Position numbers and translations under genes: made by a program
Assembly (NCBI GenBank): GCA_001829005.1
Contig: MIAG01000002.1
Span: 378,837 to 442,836, forward strand
Direction of reading: 5' to 3'
Length of the DNA: 64,000 bases
Source: Sphingobacteriia bacterium RIFOXYC2_FULL_35_18
GTDB taxonomy: Bacteria; Bacteroidota; Bacteroidia; Chitinophagales; Chitinophagaceae
Notes under the pieces: model-generated
What the model was told of the DNA's origin: nothing
Seen by the model: only the letters and a program-made list of their open reading frames with translations
Database searches by the model: none
In this document: piece by piece, positions 1 through 8,732 of the stretch
How positions within the stretch are numbered: position 1 is the stretch's first letter
Layout of the letters: the number at the start of each line of letters is the position of its first letter

Positions 1-1
1 C

Positions 2-1039
2 AATTCCATCTTTGCTTCTTTTACCATGATTAACAAAGGAGACTATCCTGCTGAATTAAATATACCCATCCCCTTTTGCTTAATCAGCAACGATACCAAA
101 AATGACCAGCTAACCATTATGCCTGCTTATTGGTTTTTGTACAATATGTATGCATTAGCTAGAAATGCTTGGAAATATGCCCATAGAGACAAACGTTTTG
201 ATAAAACCCAAGAACTCGAATACAATTATTTAGCACCTGATAGCATCAATGAAATTTTTACTGCTTTAGAGAAGCTTGAACTCTACACGGGTAAAGCATA
301 TTTGCGTTCAGAAAAAAAGACCGATTCAGATATCACCGAAGCCATTGCAGTTGGTAAACTTTTACTAAAGAGCAACAACAAATTGGTAGACAGTTTACTC
401 ATTACTGCTGATGATATTGAAAACAGCAAAAGAAAAACCGTACTCGTAAAAGTAAGACAAGCTTACAAAGTATTTGAAGACGTGTTGTTATTCTACGGAG
501 TAAAAGAATTGATTGGTTTCATTAAAGCCAATGGCCCTACTAGTTTAGCTGAATTGCGCAAACAGTTGCCTAGTAAGCTTTCCAGAGACAAGTGGATCAA
601 TCTAGGTGGTCAATTAATGCCTGAAGCAGATTTAACTGAACTGCGCAAAAAAATCAATACGGGTAAAATAAAAGGCTGGGACGATTTACATGCACAATAT
701 GCCATTAAAGGCTGTTTATACGCTAACCAAAAATGCTTGCACGGATTAGCCACATTAAAAGAAATTGCTGGGCTTCCATTGAATAAATTAGACGAACACC
801 AATTAAGTTATTTGTTCAACAGTGCTATAGCCACAATGGAATGGATTACCAAAGGCATTCACGATTCTAGAGCAAAAGATTACAGCAATCCTTTTAGGAA
901 AATGGTATATGAAAGCTTTGCAGAAATGAATGAAGTGGTAGGCAAGTTAGAAGACAACAGCTTCATTAAAGAACAAATAATGGAACTGAAATCTTTCAAG
1001 AAAGAAATCAGTTCCTTAAAGAAGCAAATCGGGGTTTAG
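2..1039 (+). CDS. DUF4954-family protein, C-terminal part (5' end cut by window)
   Basis: The frame is open from the window edge through the first internal ATG at base 26 with no stop, and the residues before that ATG continue naturally into it, so this is probably the 3' part of a longer gene and not a complete 337-residue protein. The visible sequence (NIPIPFCLISND near the start, then PAYWFLYNMYALARN) resembles the C-terminal region of Bacteroidota DUF4954 proteins, which usually carry an N-terminal left-handed beta-helix like sugar-nucleotide transferases. The function is not established. The C-terminus is Lys/Glu-rich and probably coiled. The stop codon overlaps that of the convergent beta-barrel gene by three bases. 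Confidence 0.65.
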   Translation, partial: NSIFASFTMINKGDYPAELNIPIPFCLISNDTKNDQLTIMPAYWFLYNMYALARNAWKYAHRDKRFDKTQELEYNYLAPDSINEIFTALEKLELYTGKAYLRSEKKTDSDITEAIAVGKLLLKSNNKLVDSLLITADDIENSKRKTVLVKVRQAYKVFEDVLLFYGVKELIGFIKANGPTSLAELRKQLPSKLSRDKWINLGGQLMPEADLTELRKKINTGKIKGWDDLHAQYAIKGCLYANQKCLHGLATLKEIAGLPLNKLDEHQLSYLFNSAIATMEWITKGIHDSRAKDYSNPFRKMVYESFAEMNEVVGKLEDNSFIKEQIMELKSFKKEISSLKKQIGV

Positions 1040-1611
1040 AATTTTAATCCTATACCTAATTGAACTTGTTGATTGGTCCATTTTTGTTGGTCGGAGAAAT
1101 CATTGATATTCTGTAAGCCAACATTGTAACGACCATACACCCTGAGTACTTTTAAATTTACCTGAGCGCCTAGTACCATCGATAAGTCGCCAGATTTAAA
1201 TGCCTGCTGACCGTTCTGTAATAAATTGTCGTTCTTATTCATTAAAATGCCAAACTGTGGACCTGCAACAAAACTCAATAGTCCTATTGGGCTGTATCGC
1301 AATAACACTGGCACCATTAAATAATCTAACTTAACATCAGAAGGTAAAGTAGAATAAATGGCATCTAAATTAGTGCCTCGCTTTGTTGAAGTTTGGCTCC
1401 AAATTACTTCGGGCTGTATGCCCCAACGTTTACTGAAATCATATTCAGCAAATGCGCCTAGATGATAAGAGAAATCAAATCCTTGGTCGAACGATTGACC
1501 TTCAATCTTGTTTAGGTTGGCTCCCGCTTTTACACCTAATCTAAAACCCTTTTGGGCATTCACTGTTGTACCAGCTATTAATAAAGCTGCAAATAAAAAA
1601 ATCGTACGCAT
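1036..1611 (-). CDS. PorT-like outer-membrane beta-barrel protein
   Basis: A roughly 191-residue secreted protein with an N-terminal signal peptide (MRTIFLFAALLIAGTTVNAQ, cleavage expected after AQ) followed by alternating amphipathic strands typical of the small outer-membrane barrel family common in Bacteroidota (KGFRLGVKAGANLNKI opening, closing on an aromatic-poor GIGLKF strand). I place the start at the ATG at 1611 because it directly begins the signal peptide; the frame extends to a TTG at 1638 that would only add a charged leader. Role unknown: such barrels are called porin-like but no substrate can be inferred. It converges on the upstream DUF4954 gene. Confidence 0.75.
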   Translation of the reverse strand: MRTIFLFAALLIAGTTVNAQKGFRLGVKAGANLNKIEGQSFDQGFDFSYHLGAFAEYDFSKRWGIQPEVIWSQTSTKRGTNLDAIYSTLPSDVKLDYLMVPVLLRYSPIGLLSFVAGPQFGILMNKNDNLLQNGQQAFKSGDLSMVLGAQVNLKVLRVYGRYNVGLQNINDFSDQQKWTNQQVQLGIGLKF

Positions 1612-1697
1612 AACAATTGGTTTAGTTAATCTATTCAATACTTATGCCATAGACGATTTTAATTGAACCAATGTTACACATGAAATGTTAAAAGAAA

Positions 1698-1973
1698 ATG
1701 ATTGTACTAGAAGAAAAAGACAGAGACCGCATAATTGAAATGGCTTGGGAAGACAGAACACCCTTTGAAGCCATTCAATTTCAGTTTGGGTTATCTGAAA
1801 AAGAAGTCATTGAATTCATGCGGTTGAACAGCAAAGCATCCAGCTTTAAAATGTGGCGCAAACGCATGAACGGCAGAACTACTAAGCACCAAAACTTACG
1901 TGAAAAGGGCATCAATCGCTTTAAATGCACCATGCAAAGGGCCATCTCAATGAATAAAATTGCGAAGCGTTAA
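1698..1973 (+). CDS. TIGR03643/DUF2805 family small protein
   Basis: A 91-residue basic protein with an acidic, helical N-terminus (EKDRDRIIEMAWEDRTPFEAI) and an Arg/Lys-rich middle (FKMWRKRMNGRTTKH). This matches my memory of the TIGR03643/DUF2805 family, in which the first half looks like a degenerate helix-turn-helix (FQFGLSEKEVIEFMR). No function is known; nucleic-acid binding would be inference. It ends four bases inside the convergent metallophosphoesterase gene. Confidence 0.7.
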   Translation: MIVLEEKDRDRIIEMAWEDRTPFEAIQFQFGLSEKEVIEFMRLNSKASSFKMWRKRMNGRTTKHQNLREKGINRFKCTMQRAISMNKIAKR

Positions 1974-3223
1974 GCTTTGGTAAACTCAATCACGGTAATC
2001 TCAGGCATGATGCCTACCCTACCTGGGTAACCAATAAATCCAAAGCCGCGATTAACATATAATTTTTGGTTCCCATCTTCATATAAACCGGCCCATTGCT
2101 TGTACATCCATTGAACAGGGCTCCATTTAAAATAGGGATTTTCTAAGCCAAACTGCATCCCATGGGTATGCCCAGAGAACATCATATCTATATCGGAATA
2201 ACTGGTTTTTACTTGTGCATCCCAATGACTTGGGTCATGACTCAACAACAATTTAAACGGAATTTGTTCAGTCCCTTTTATGGCATCTTCCATTTTGCCA
2301 TACTTCGGGAACCGTCCCTTCGCACCCCAATTTTCTATACCCAATACAGCAATTTTTTCCCCTTCTTTTTCAATGATGCGATGTTCATTCATTAAGATAT
2401 CCCATCCCATTTCTTTTTGTAGGTTGATTAGCGCCTCCAAGTTGGCTTGCTTAGCCGCTGTATTGGGCCATTGTACATAGTCTCCATAGTCGTGATTCCC
2501 AAGGGTACTATACACCCCTAATGGTGCTTTTAAACGAGCGAAAGCCGTTTTAAGCGGTTCCATTTCAGTAGCTCGATCATTTACTAAGTCTCCTGTAAAA
2601 AAGATGATATCGGCGTTTTGCTGTAAGATCAAATCAATCCCTTTGTTTACTGCACTTATATCCTGCAAGCTGCCACTGTGGACATCGCTAATTTGAACCA
2701 GCTTTAATCCATCAAAAGCCTTGGGCAAATTAGCAAAGGACAGCTGCATTTTCTTAACCTGGTATTTATACTTGTTTCTGAACCCAAACACCATGGTTCC
2801 AAATAAAGTAGACCCCAATCCCAACCCAATCCAGCTTAAAAATACCGACCTAGACACCATTTGCCCATCGCCCAATATTTGTCCACCCGAACTTTTATAC
2901 ACTTTACTGATGGCCCACCAGCCGGTGCGCCTGATATCGTCTACTAAGAAAATGGTAGCCGCTATTAATTTGGCGATGAATAATCCAGCCAAAATTGCAA
3001 AAACATAGTTCCTAAATAGTTTAGACTGTTGCAATGCGGGCACAAAAGGGAATGCCATTAATGAAAATACCGTCAGTACCGAAATGATCCAAAACCCAAC
3101 ATGGATATAGATTCTCATCCGCTCCGATAAGGGCTGAGTAACGGTTTTAATGGCTTGGTAAACATAAAAATCTAGCAAAACCATAATGGCTGCTATAAAA
3201 AACAAAGTTCCGGTACTACGCAT
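1970..3223 (-). CDS. Membrane-anchored metallophosphoesterase
   Basis: A 417-residue protein with about four N-terminal membrane segments in the first 150 residues and a calcineurin-like phosphoesterase domain after them. The metal-binding motifs are all visible in order: QISDVHSG (D-x-H), FTGDLVND (GD), TLGNHDYGD (GNHD), LLSHDPSH and SGHTHGMQFG (GHTH). Relatives include YaeI/YkuE-type phosphodiesterases acting on membrane lipids or nucleotides, but the substrate here cannot be read. The active domain is predicted to sit on one membrane face. It stands alone, convergent with the upstream small gene and divergent from parA. Confidence 0.85.
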   Translation of the reverse strand: MRSTGTLFFIAAIMVLLDFYVYQAIKTVTQPLSERMRIYIHVGFWIISVLTVFSLMAFPFVPALQQSKLFRNYVFAILAGLFIAKLIAATIFLVDDIRRTGWWAISKVYKSSGGQILGDGQMVSRSVFLSWIGLGLGSTLFGTMVFGFRNKYKYQVKKMQLSFANLPKAFDGLKLVQISDVHSGSLQDISAVNKGIDLILQQNADIIFFTGDLVNDRATEMEPLKTAFARLKAPLGVYSTLGNHDYGDYVQWPNTAAKQANLEALINLQKEMGWDILMNEHRIIEKEGEKIAVLGIENWGAKGRFPKYGKMEDAIKGTEQIPFKLLLSHDPSHWDAQVKTSYSDIDMMFSGHTHGMQFGLENPYFKWSPVQWMYKQWAGLYEDGNQKLYVNRGFGFIGYPGRVGIMPEITVIEFTKA

Positions 3224-3281
3224 ATATGTATATAAAATGTAAAGATAACCACCCTACCTTAACAGCTATTGGATAATATTG

Positions 3282-3312
3282 TTTGAGAGCTGTTACCGAA
3301 GCCGTATTTTTG
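3282..3312 (+). promoter_or_regulatory. Bacteroidota-type promoter for parAB
   Basis: TTTG at 3282-3285 and TATTTTTG at 3305-3312 are separated by exactly 19 bases, matching the Bacteroidota -33/-7 consensus (TTTG, then TAnnTTTG). The parA start codon lies 25 bases downstream of the -7 box. Confidence 0.7.
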
Positions 3313-3337
3313 GCAACCGAGAAAAGGAATAGCAATT

Positions 3338-4138
3338 ATGGCAAGAATTATTGGCGTAGCCAATCAGAAAGGCGGAGTAGGTAAAACCACCACTGCAATT
3401 AACGTAGCAGCAAGTTTAGCTGTATTAGAATACAAAACCCTGTTGGTAGATGCAGACCCGCAGGCCAACAGTACTACTGGTGTAGGGTTCGACTTGCACA
3501 ATATCACCAATAGTTTATACGACTGTATGGTGAACAATGTGACGGCCAATGAAGTCATTTTAAAAAGTGATGTGCCCAATTTAGACTTGATCCCTTCTCA
3601 TATTGATTTAGTAGGTGCCGAAATTGAAATGATCAATTACCCCAATAGAGAAAATGTAATGAAAGGCATTTTAGATGCGGTTAGAGATCGATACGATTTT
3701 ATCATCATCGACTGCTCTCCTTCTTTGGGTTTAATTACCGTAAATTCTTTAGTTGCATCTGATAGTGTAATCGTTCCTGTGCAGTGTGAATTTTTTGCAT
3801 TAGAAGGATTAGGAAAATTATTGAACACCATTAAAATTGTACAGAACAGGTTAAACCCTGCTTTGCAAATTGAGGGTATTTTAATGACCATGTACGATGG
3901 CCGTTTGCGTTTATGCAATCAAGTGGTGAGCGAAGTTAGACGCCATTTTGATGATATGGTTTTTGCTACCATCATTCATAGAAATACGCGTTTAAGTGAA
4001 GCGCCTAGTGTAGGCAAGCCTGTTATATTATACGATGCGGAAAGTAAGGGTGCAGTCAATTACTTGAATTTGTCTAAAGAAATTCTGCAAAACAACGGGA
4101 TGACAAAAATTTCTAATCAAGATCGAATTATTGAATAA
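3338..4138 (+). CDS. parA: Chromosome-partitioning ATPase ParA (Soj)
   Basis: A 266-residue deviant-Walker ATPase. The P-loop KGGVGKTTT with the signature Lys lies near residue 11, DADPQANST follows, and the Walker B-type IIDCSPSLG is at about residue 127. ParA dimerises on nucleoid DNA with ATP and is released by ParB, moving the origin region. The length is normal for chromosomal Soj/ParA. parB follows after three bases, and DUF5683 and dapB come next, an order usual for Bacteroidota chromosomes. Confidence 0.96.
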   Translation: MARIIGVANQKGGVGKTTTAINVAASLAVLEYKTLLVDADPQANSTTGVGFDLHNITNSLYDCMVNNVTANEVILKSDVPNLDLIPSHIDLVGAEIEMINYPNRENVMKGILDAVRDRYDFIIIDCSPSLGLITVNSLVASDSVIVPVQCEFFALEGLGKLLNTIKIVQNRLNPALQIEGILMTMYDGRLRLCNQVVSEVRRHFDDMVFATIIHRNTRLSEAPSVGKPVILYDAESKGAVNYLNLSKEILQNNGMTKISNQDRIIE

Positions 4139-4141
4139 TTT

Positions 4142-5065
4142 ATGAGTACTTCAAAACCAAATAAAGACCTTATAGGAAAAGGATTAAGGTCCTTATTACA
4201 AAATATAGACCAAGACCTTAAGAATACCAGTGGTAGTTTAAAGAACGAAATTGTGGAACAAGTAACTACCAGTTCTAGAATTCCTTTGGCCGATATTCAG
4301 ATTAATCCTAAAAATCCTAGAAGAGATTTTGATGAACAAGCATTACAAGAATTGTCTACTTCTATAAAGCTGCACGATATTATTCAACCGCTAACGGTTA
4401 GTAAACTACCCAATGGGAAATACCAGTTGATTGCTGGTGAAAGAAGATTTCGCGCTTCTAAATTAGCAGGGTTAAAAGACGTTCCTGCCTATATAAGACA
4501 GGCCAATGACCAACAATTATTGGAATTGGCTTTATTAGAAAATATTCAACGGGAGAACCTGAATGCCATTGAAATGGCCCTCAGTTTTAAACGCATGATG
4601 GAAGAGCTCAACTATACCCAAGAGCAGGTTGCTGAAAGAATGGGTAAAGAAAGAAGTACCGTTACCAATTATATCCGCTTATTAAAATTACCTCCAGATA
4701 TTCAAGCCGCTGTGCGCAATAATACCATCAGTATGGGGCATGCTAGGGCTTTGGTAAATATTGACACAATTGATAAGCAACTTTATGTATTTAAAGAAAT
4801 ACAGCAAAAGCAACTAAGCGTAAGACAAACGGAAGAACTCGTAAGAAAGCTATACAAAGGAGATAAGTCAGTTGCTGGAACTGCTGCTACTAAAAATGAT
4901 CTTCCGCCCGCTTACCAAAAGATTCAAGACAACCTTGCCTCTCATTTTGGAACAAAAGTGAATATGACGCATAACAAAAAGGGTTATGGCAGTATCTCTA
5001 TTGAGTATTACTCATTAGATGAGTTGAATAAGATTTTGGATTTAATGAATATAACCGTGGGTTAA
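4142..5065 (+). CDS. parB: Chromosome-partitioning protein ParB (Spo0J)
   Basis: A 307-residue ParB with an N-terminal CTP-binding ParB/Srx domain (IPLADIQINPKNPRRDFDE at about residue 49, then the GERRFRAS box for CTP binding near residue 100) and a helix-turn-helix (YTQEQVAERMGKERSTVTNYIRLL) that reads parS. A C-terminal dimerisation segment ends the protein. It acts with the ParA encoded three bases upstream. No parS-like 16-bp palindrome was searched exhaustively and I did not see one in the gene. Confidence 0.96.
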   Translation: MSTSKPNKDLIGKGLRSLLQNIDQDLKNTSGSLKNEIVEQVTTSSRIPLADIQINPKNPRRDFDEQALQELSTSIKLHDIIQPLTVSKLPNGKYQLIAGERRFRASKLAGLKDVPAYIRQANDQQLLELALLENIQRENLNAIEMALSFKRMMEELNYTQEQVAERMGKERSTVTNYIRLLKLPPDIQAAVRNNTISMGHARALVNIDTIDKQLYVFKEIQQKQLSVRQTEELVRKLYKGDKSVAGTAATKNDLPPAYQKIQDNLASHFGTKVNMTHNKKGYGSISIEYYSLDELNKILDLMNITVG

Positions 5066-5071
5066 ATTGGC

Positions 5072-5731
5072 ATGTTCAAAAAGCTAGTATTATTATTTGT
5101 TGTGGTGTTTTGTTTAGGGGCTACAGCCAACGCACAATCAACTATTGATAGTGCGGAAGTAAAACCTTTGCCTCCTTTAACGGAGAAGGAATTAGCCAAA
5201 ATAAAAAAGAAAGAAAAGGATTCTACTTGGATGGCTACCCATATTCCTCAACGTGCCACCAGACGGTCTGCTATGATACCTGGATGGGGTCAAGCATACA
5301 ATAGAGAATATTGGAAGATCCCCTTGGTATATGGTGTGTTAGCCATCCCTGCCATTACTTATTTTTACAACACTTCCTTCTATAACAAAACAAAATTTGC
5401 CTACGAAGCTCGCTTTAAAGAACAAAATGGGGATAGCTCAGACGTGGCATCGATAGATCCTGAGTTAACTGGATTAAGCATTGGCTCATTGCAGAATTAT
5501 AGAAACTCATTTAGAAGAGACCGAGACTATTCTATTCTCTGGTTTATACTTGCGTGGGGCCTTCAAGTAGTGGACGCCACGGTTTTTGGGCATTTGCGTC
5601 ATTTTGATGTAAGCAATAACCTGAGTATGCAAATTCACCCACAATTAAATCCGCATACCAGAACTCCTGCACTAACTTTGTCTTTTAATATAAAAGAGAA
5701 AAGCAAGAAGCCTTTGCTGATTGCCAGATAA
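5072..5731 (+). CDS. DUF5683 membrane protein
   Basis: A 219-residue protein with a signal peptide (MFKKLVLLFVVVFCLGATANAQ), a charged linker, then the conserved RRSAMIPGWGQAYNREYWKIP motif near residue 63 followed by a short membrane segment, and a second hydrophobic stretch (YSILWFILAWGLQVVDATVFG). This is the DUF5683 arrangement seen next to parAB in many Bacteroidota. No function is established. It starts six bases after parB and ends just before dapB, so it is probably cotranscribed. Confidence 0.85.
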   Translation: MFKKLVLLFVVVFCLGATANAQSTIDSAEVKPLPPLTEKELAKIKKKEKDSTWMATHIPQRATRRSAMIPGWGQAYNREYWKIPLVYGVLAIPAITYFYNTSFYNKTKFAYEARFKEQNGDSSDVASIDPELTGLSIGSLQNYRNSFRRDRDYSILWFILAWGLQVVDATVFGHLRHFDVSNNLSMQIHPQLNPHTRTPALTLSFNIKEKSKKPLLIAR

Positions 5732-5741
5732 ATACATTCAA

Positions 5742-6464
5742 ATGAAAATAGCACTAATAGGATATGGCAAAATGGGTAAAGCCATTGAAGCCATTGCATT
5801 GGAACAACACCATGAAATTGTTTTAAAAATTGATGTAGACAATGCTGCCGATTTTACTGCAGAAAAAATGGCTTTAGCAGATGTAGCCATTGAATTTACT
5901 GGCCCTCATAGCGCAGTAGAGAATATCATGAAATGTTTATCCTTCGGCATACCTGTGGTAAGTGGATCTACTGGTTGGTTAGAGAATTGGGATAAAGTAT
6001 CTAATTATTGTACCGAACAAAATGGCACATTGATTTACTCGAGCAATTACAGCATAGGAGTTAACTTATTTTTTGAAGTAAATAAATTTTTAGCTGGTTT
6101 AATGGAGCATTACCCTAGTTATGATGTAATGCTTAAAGAGATTCACCATACCCAGAAAAAAGACGCACCCAGTGGAACTGCTATCACATTGGCAGAACAA
6201 GTGCTGCAAAACTTAAGTAGAAAAACAAGCTGGACCAATGAACCTGTTGCTTCAAATAGCAATCTATTGGAAATTCAATCTGAAAGAATTGATCCTGCAC
6301 CAGGCACCCATCATGTAAAATACACTTCTGCTATAGATGATATAGAAATCATTCATACTGCCCACAATAGAACCGGATTTGCAGGGGGAGCAGTAACTGC
6401 TGCTCAATTTGCTATTGGAAAGAAAGGCATTTATACCATGAAAGAGGTATTAGGATTAGCATAA
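5742..6464 (+). CDS. dapB: 4-hydroxy-tetrahydrodipicolinate reductase
   Basis: Converts 4-hydroxy-tetrahydrodipicolinate to tetrahydrodipicolinate with NAD(P)H in the lysine/diaminopimelate pathway, supplying peptidoglycan. The N-terminal Rossmann motif is IGYGKMGKAIE; the catalytic segment with paired His is EIHHTQKKDAPSGTA near residue 130, where K and the SGT loop bind substrate. I place the start at the ATG at 5742; the frame opens earlier at a TTG inside the end of the DUF5683 gene, but the motif begins right after the ATG. At about 240 residues it matches the short Bacteroidota form. Confidence 0.93.
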   Translation: MKIALIGYGKMGKAIEAIALEQHHEIVLKIDVDNAADFTAEKMALADVAIEFTGPHSAVENIMKCLSFGIPVVSGSTGWLENWDKVSNYCTEQNGTLIYSSNYSIGVNLFFEVNKFLAGLMEHYPSYDVMLKEIHHTQKKDAPSGTAITLAEQVLQNLSRKTSWTNEPVASNSNLLEIQSERIDPAPGTHHVKYTSAIDDIEIIHTAHNRTGFAGGAVTAAQFAIGKKGIYTMKEVLGLA

Positions 6465-6482
6465 TTAGTAATATCTTAGCTG

Positions 6483-6893
6483 ATGCTTTCGAAGAAAACC
6501 CAATATGCATTTAAAGCGCTTACCTATATGGCAGAGCAAAAAAATGTTGGACCGTTCTTGATTGCTGAGATAGCAGAAAAAAAGAAAATACCCCTCAAGT
6601 TTCTTGAATCCATTTTATTGGAATTAAAAAAAGCCGGAATTTTAAATAGCAAGAAAGGAAAAGGCGGAGGTTATTATTTTAATGCAGAACCAAATAGCAT
6701 TAGTTTAGCAGCTGTTATGCGTTTGATAGAAGGACCAATTGCCTTATTACCTTGTGTTAGTTTAAATTTTTATGAAAAATGTGGAGACTGTAACGAAAAA
6801 AAATGTGGTCTCAACAAAATCATGGCTAAAGTAAGAGACAAAACCTTAGGTATTTTAGAAAACCAAACAATAGCAGACTTAGTAACTCAATAA
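6483..6893 (+). CDS. Rrf2-family transcriptional regulator
   Basis: A 136-residue winged-helix regulator. It opens with the Rrf2 signature (KKTQYAFKALTYMAEQ), has a recognition helix near residues 35-50 and a GKGGGYYF wing. Four cysteines cluster late (C-x8-C-x2-C-x4-C between about residues 86 and 102), a spacing different from IscR and from the second Rrf2 gene in this window, so cluster binding is possible but uncertain. It follows dapB by 18 bases and precedes a barrel protein; its targets cannot be inferred. Confidence 0.85.
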   Translation: MLSKKTQYAFKALTYMAEQKNVGPFLIAEIAEKKKIPLKFLESILLELKKAGILNSKKGKGGGYYFNAEPNSISLAAVMRLIEGPIALLPCVSLNFYEKCGDCNEKKCGLNKIMAKVRDKTLGILENQTIADLVTQ

Positions 6894-6916
6894 ATTTAAC
6901 CAATCAAACTACACCA

Positions 6917-7645
6917 ATGAAAAAATTACTTTTTTTAGCAATGTTACTGCCCTTTTTAAATGCCGATGCGCAGAAATTAATTGGCGGAAAAAATATTATC
7001 AAGTGGAATGTTGGTTCCATGGCTGCAAGAAATTTTCATGTGACTTATGAAAGAAGCTTAACAAAGAATATATCTTTCTCATTAAGTTATAGAACCATGA
7101 GTAAAGGTGCCCTACCATTTAAAGATCAGTTTAAAGAAGCCATTAATAGCAATGATATCAATTTAGATAATTTCCAAATTGGCAATACCGCCATTACACC
7201 AGAATTACGCATCTATTTAAGCTTAGGTAGAATGAAAGGATTTTACTTAGCTCCTTATGTAAGATTTGCCACTTTCGATTTAGGTGCTCCTATCAAGTAC
7301 ACAGCGTCAACTAGCCCATTAATAGAAAAAGAAGCAGTATTTAATGGTAAAATTAAAAGTACCAGTGCTGGCTTAATGATTGGTTACCAGTTCCAAATTG
7401 CTACTAAAATTGTGTTAGACTTTCAAATCATTGGAGGACACTATGGTACAAGTAAAGGAGACTTAAATTTTGCATCTGCACTTAATCCATTTGAAGAGCA
7501 GGAATTACGTAAGAATTTAAATGAGATTGATGCCAAGCCATTTAAGTTTACTTCTACTGTAAATGCTAGCGGTGCTCAAATTGTTTCTGATGGACCATGG
7601 GCAGGTATCAGAGGATTAAATTTAGGTTTAGGAATTCGATTCTAA
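6917..7645 (+). CDS. Outer-membrane beta-barrel protein of unknown function
   Basis: A 242-residue secreted protein: signal peptide (MKKLLFLAMLLPFLNADAQ), then beta-strand-rich sequence ending in the strand GLNLGLGIRF expected of a barrel C-terminus. YERSLTKNISFSLSYRTM and GFYLAPYVRF are typical DUF3575-like barrel strands, but I cannot assign a named family. It follows the Rrf2 gene by 23 bases, so the two may share a transcript. A strong shared hairpin lies 38 bases after its stop. Confidence 0.7.
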   Translation: MKKLLFLAMLLPFLNADAQKLIGGKNIIKWNVGSMAARNFHVTYERSLTKNISFSLSYRTMSKGALPFKDQFKEAINSNDINLDNFQIGNTAITPELRIYLSLGRMKGFYLAPYVRFATFDLGAPIKYTASTSPLIEKEAVFNGKIKSTSAGLMIGYQFQIATKIVLDFQIIGGHYGTSKGDLNFASALNPFEEQELRKNLNEIDAKPFKFTSTVNASGAQIVSDGPWAGIRGLNLGLGIRF

Positions 7646-7683
7646 ATCAATTTGAACTCTTTTCTACCGTCATTCATAAAAAT

Positions 7684-7710
7684 AAAACCTGCGCTATTTG
7701 CGCAGGTTTT
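7684..7710. terminator. Bidirectional intrinsic terminator
   Basis: An 11-bp perfect stem (left arm 7684-7694, right arm 7700-7710, loop TATTT) with A-run and T-run flanks on both strands. It follows the barrel gene on the plus strand and ends the threonine dehydrogenase transcript on the minus strand; that gene's stop codon sits in the right arm and loop. Confidence 0.85.
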
Positions 7711-8644
7711 CTAACATATCTTTCGTCATTAAAGACAAATCGTATTGGGGCTTCCAGCCCCAATCTTTATTTGCGACTGTATCGTCAATGCTTTGCGGCC
7801 AACTGTCTGCAATTTGTTGTCTTGAATCGGGTTTATAAGTCATAGTAAAATCAGGTATATGCGCTTGAATGCTAGCACCAATTTCTTTTGGTGAAAAACT
7901 CATACCCGAAACATTATAGGATGTTCTAACGGAAATTTGATCCGCAGGAGCATTCATTAATTCTAAAGTTGCCCTTATAGCATCGGGCATATACATCATT
8001 GGCAAATAAGTATCTTCAGATAAAAAGCAGTTGTATTTTCTTTGTTCCAACGCTTCTGTATAAATTTCAACCGCATAATCAGTAGTGCCCCCGCCAGGTG
8101 CAGATTTGTAACTGATTAATCCAGGGTAGCGAATACTTCTAACATCTACCCCATATCTATTAAAATAATAATTACACCAGAACTCTCCAGCATATTTACT
8201 AATACCATAAACTGTTGTTGGTTCAATTACGGTTTGTTGTGGACATAGTTGTTTAGGAGAAGTAGGACCAAATACAGCAATACTACTTGGCCAATATACT
8301 TTATGTAATTTTTCTTCGCGGGCAATATCCAATACATTCAATAAGCCTTGCATATTCAAGTGCCAAGCCAAATTTGGATTCTTCTCTCCTGTTGCAGAAA
8401 GTATCGCAGCCAATAAATAAATCTGTGTGATATTTTGTCTAATTACTTGTACATGTAACATCTCTTTGTTCATCACATCCATGCTCACATAAGGTCCAGT
8501 TCCTTTTAGCAAAGGATTCTCTTCTCTCAAATCAGATGCAACCACATTATTGTTCCCGTACTGTTTTCTTAAAGCAAGTGTAAGCTCCACCCCAATTTGT
8601 CCAGACGCACCAATCACCAAAATTTTATCTTTTCTAGCAGGCAT
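7694..8644 (-). CDS. L-threonine 3-dehydrogenase, epimerase-like (SDR) type
   Basis: A 316-residue extended SDR that oxidises L-threonine to 2-amino-3-ketobutyrate with NAD+. Visible are the Rossmann motif VIGASGQIG, the SSIAVFGP segment, and the active-site YGISKYAGE (Y-x3-K). The run SIRYPGLISYKSAPGGGTTDYA near the middle is characteristic of the Bacteroidota/psychrophile TDH family and not of UDP-glucose epimerases. I use the ATG at 8644; an in-frame TTG seven codons earlier is weaker. The partner ligase (kbl) is not in the window. Its 3' end lies inside the shared terminator. Confidence 0.88.
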   Translation of the reverse strand: MPARKDKILVIGASGQIGVELTLALRKQYGNNNVVASDLREENPLLKGTGPYVSMDVMNKEMLHVQVIRQNITQIYLLAAILSATGEKNPNLAWHLNMQGLLNVLDIAREEKLHKVYWPSSIAVFGPTSPKQLCPQQTVIEPTTVYGISKYAGEFWCNYYFNRYGVDVRSIRYPGLISYKSAPGGGTTDYAVEIYTEALEQRKYNCFLSEDTYLPMMYMPDAIRATLELMNAPADQISVRTSYNVSGMSFSPKEIGASIQAHIPDFTMTYKPDSRQQIADSWPQSIDDTVANKDWGWKPQYDLSLMTKDMLENLRK

Positions 8645-8694
8645 AGCAATTTGTTTAGGCAGCAAAGAAACGAAAAAATGAATGACAATTCCGT

Positions 8695-8702
8695 TACTTT
8701 TG
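8695..8702 (+). promoter_or_regulatory. Putative -7 box for kdsA
   Basis: TACTTTTG fits TAnnTTTG and lies 30 bases before the ATG at 8733. It lies inside the longer frame starting at 8682, which argues that the translation start is 8733. No clear TTTG -33 box was seen. Confidence 0.4.
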
Positions 8703-8732
8703 TTTTATCTAATCAAGTACAAATTTTATTAT

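Noticed and set aside
8682..8732. Longer kdsA start giving a hydrophobic leader
   Set aside because: The extra 17 residues are not part of KdsA and contain the -7 box TACTTTTG; KdsA is cytoplasmic.
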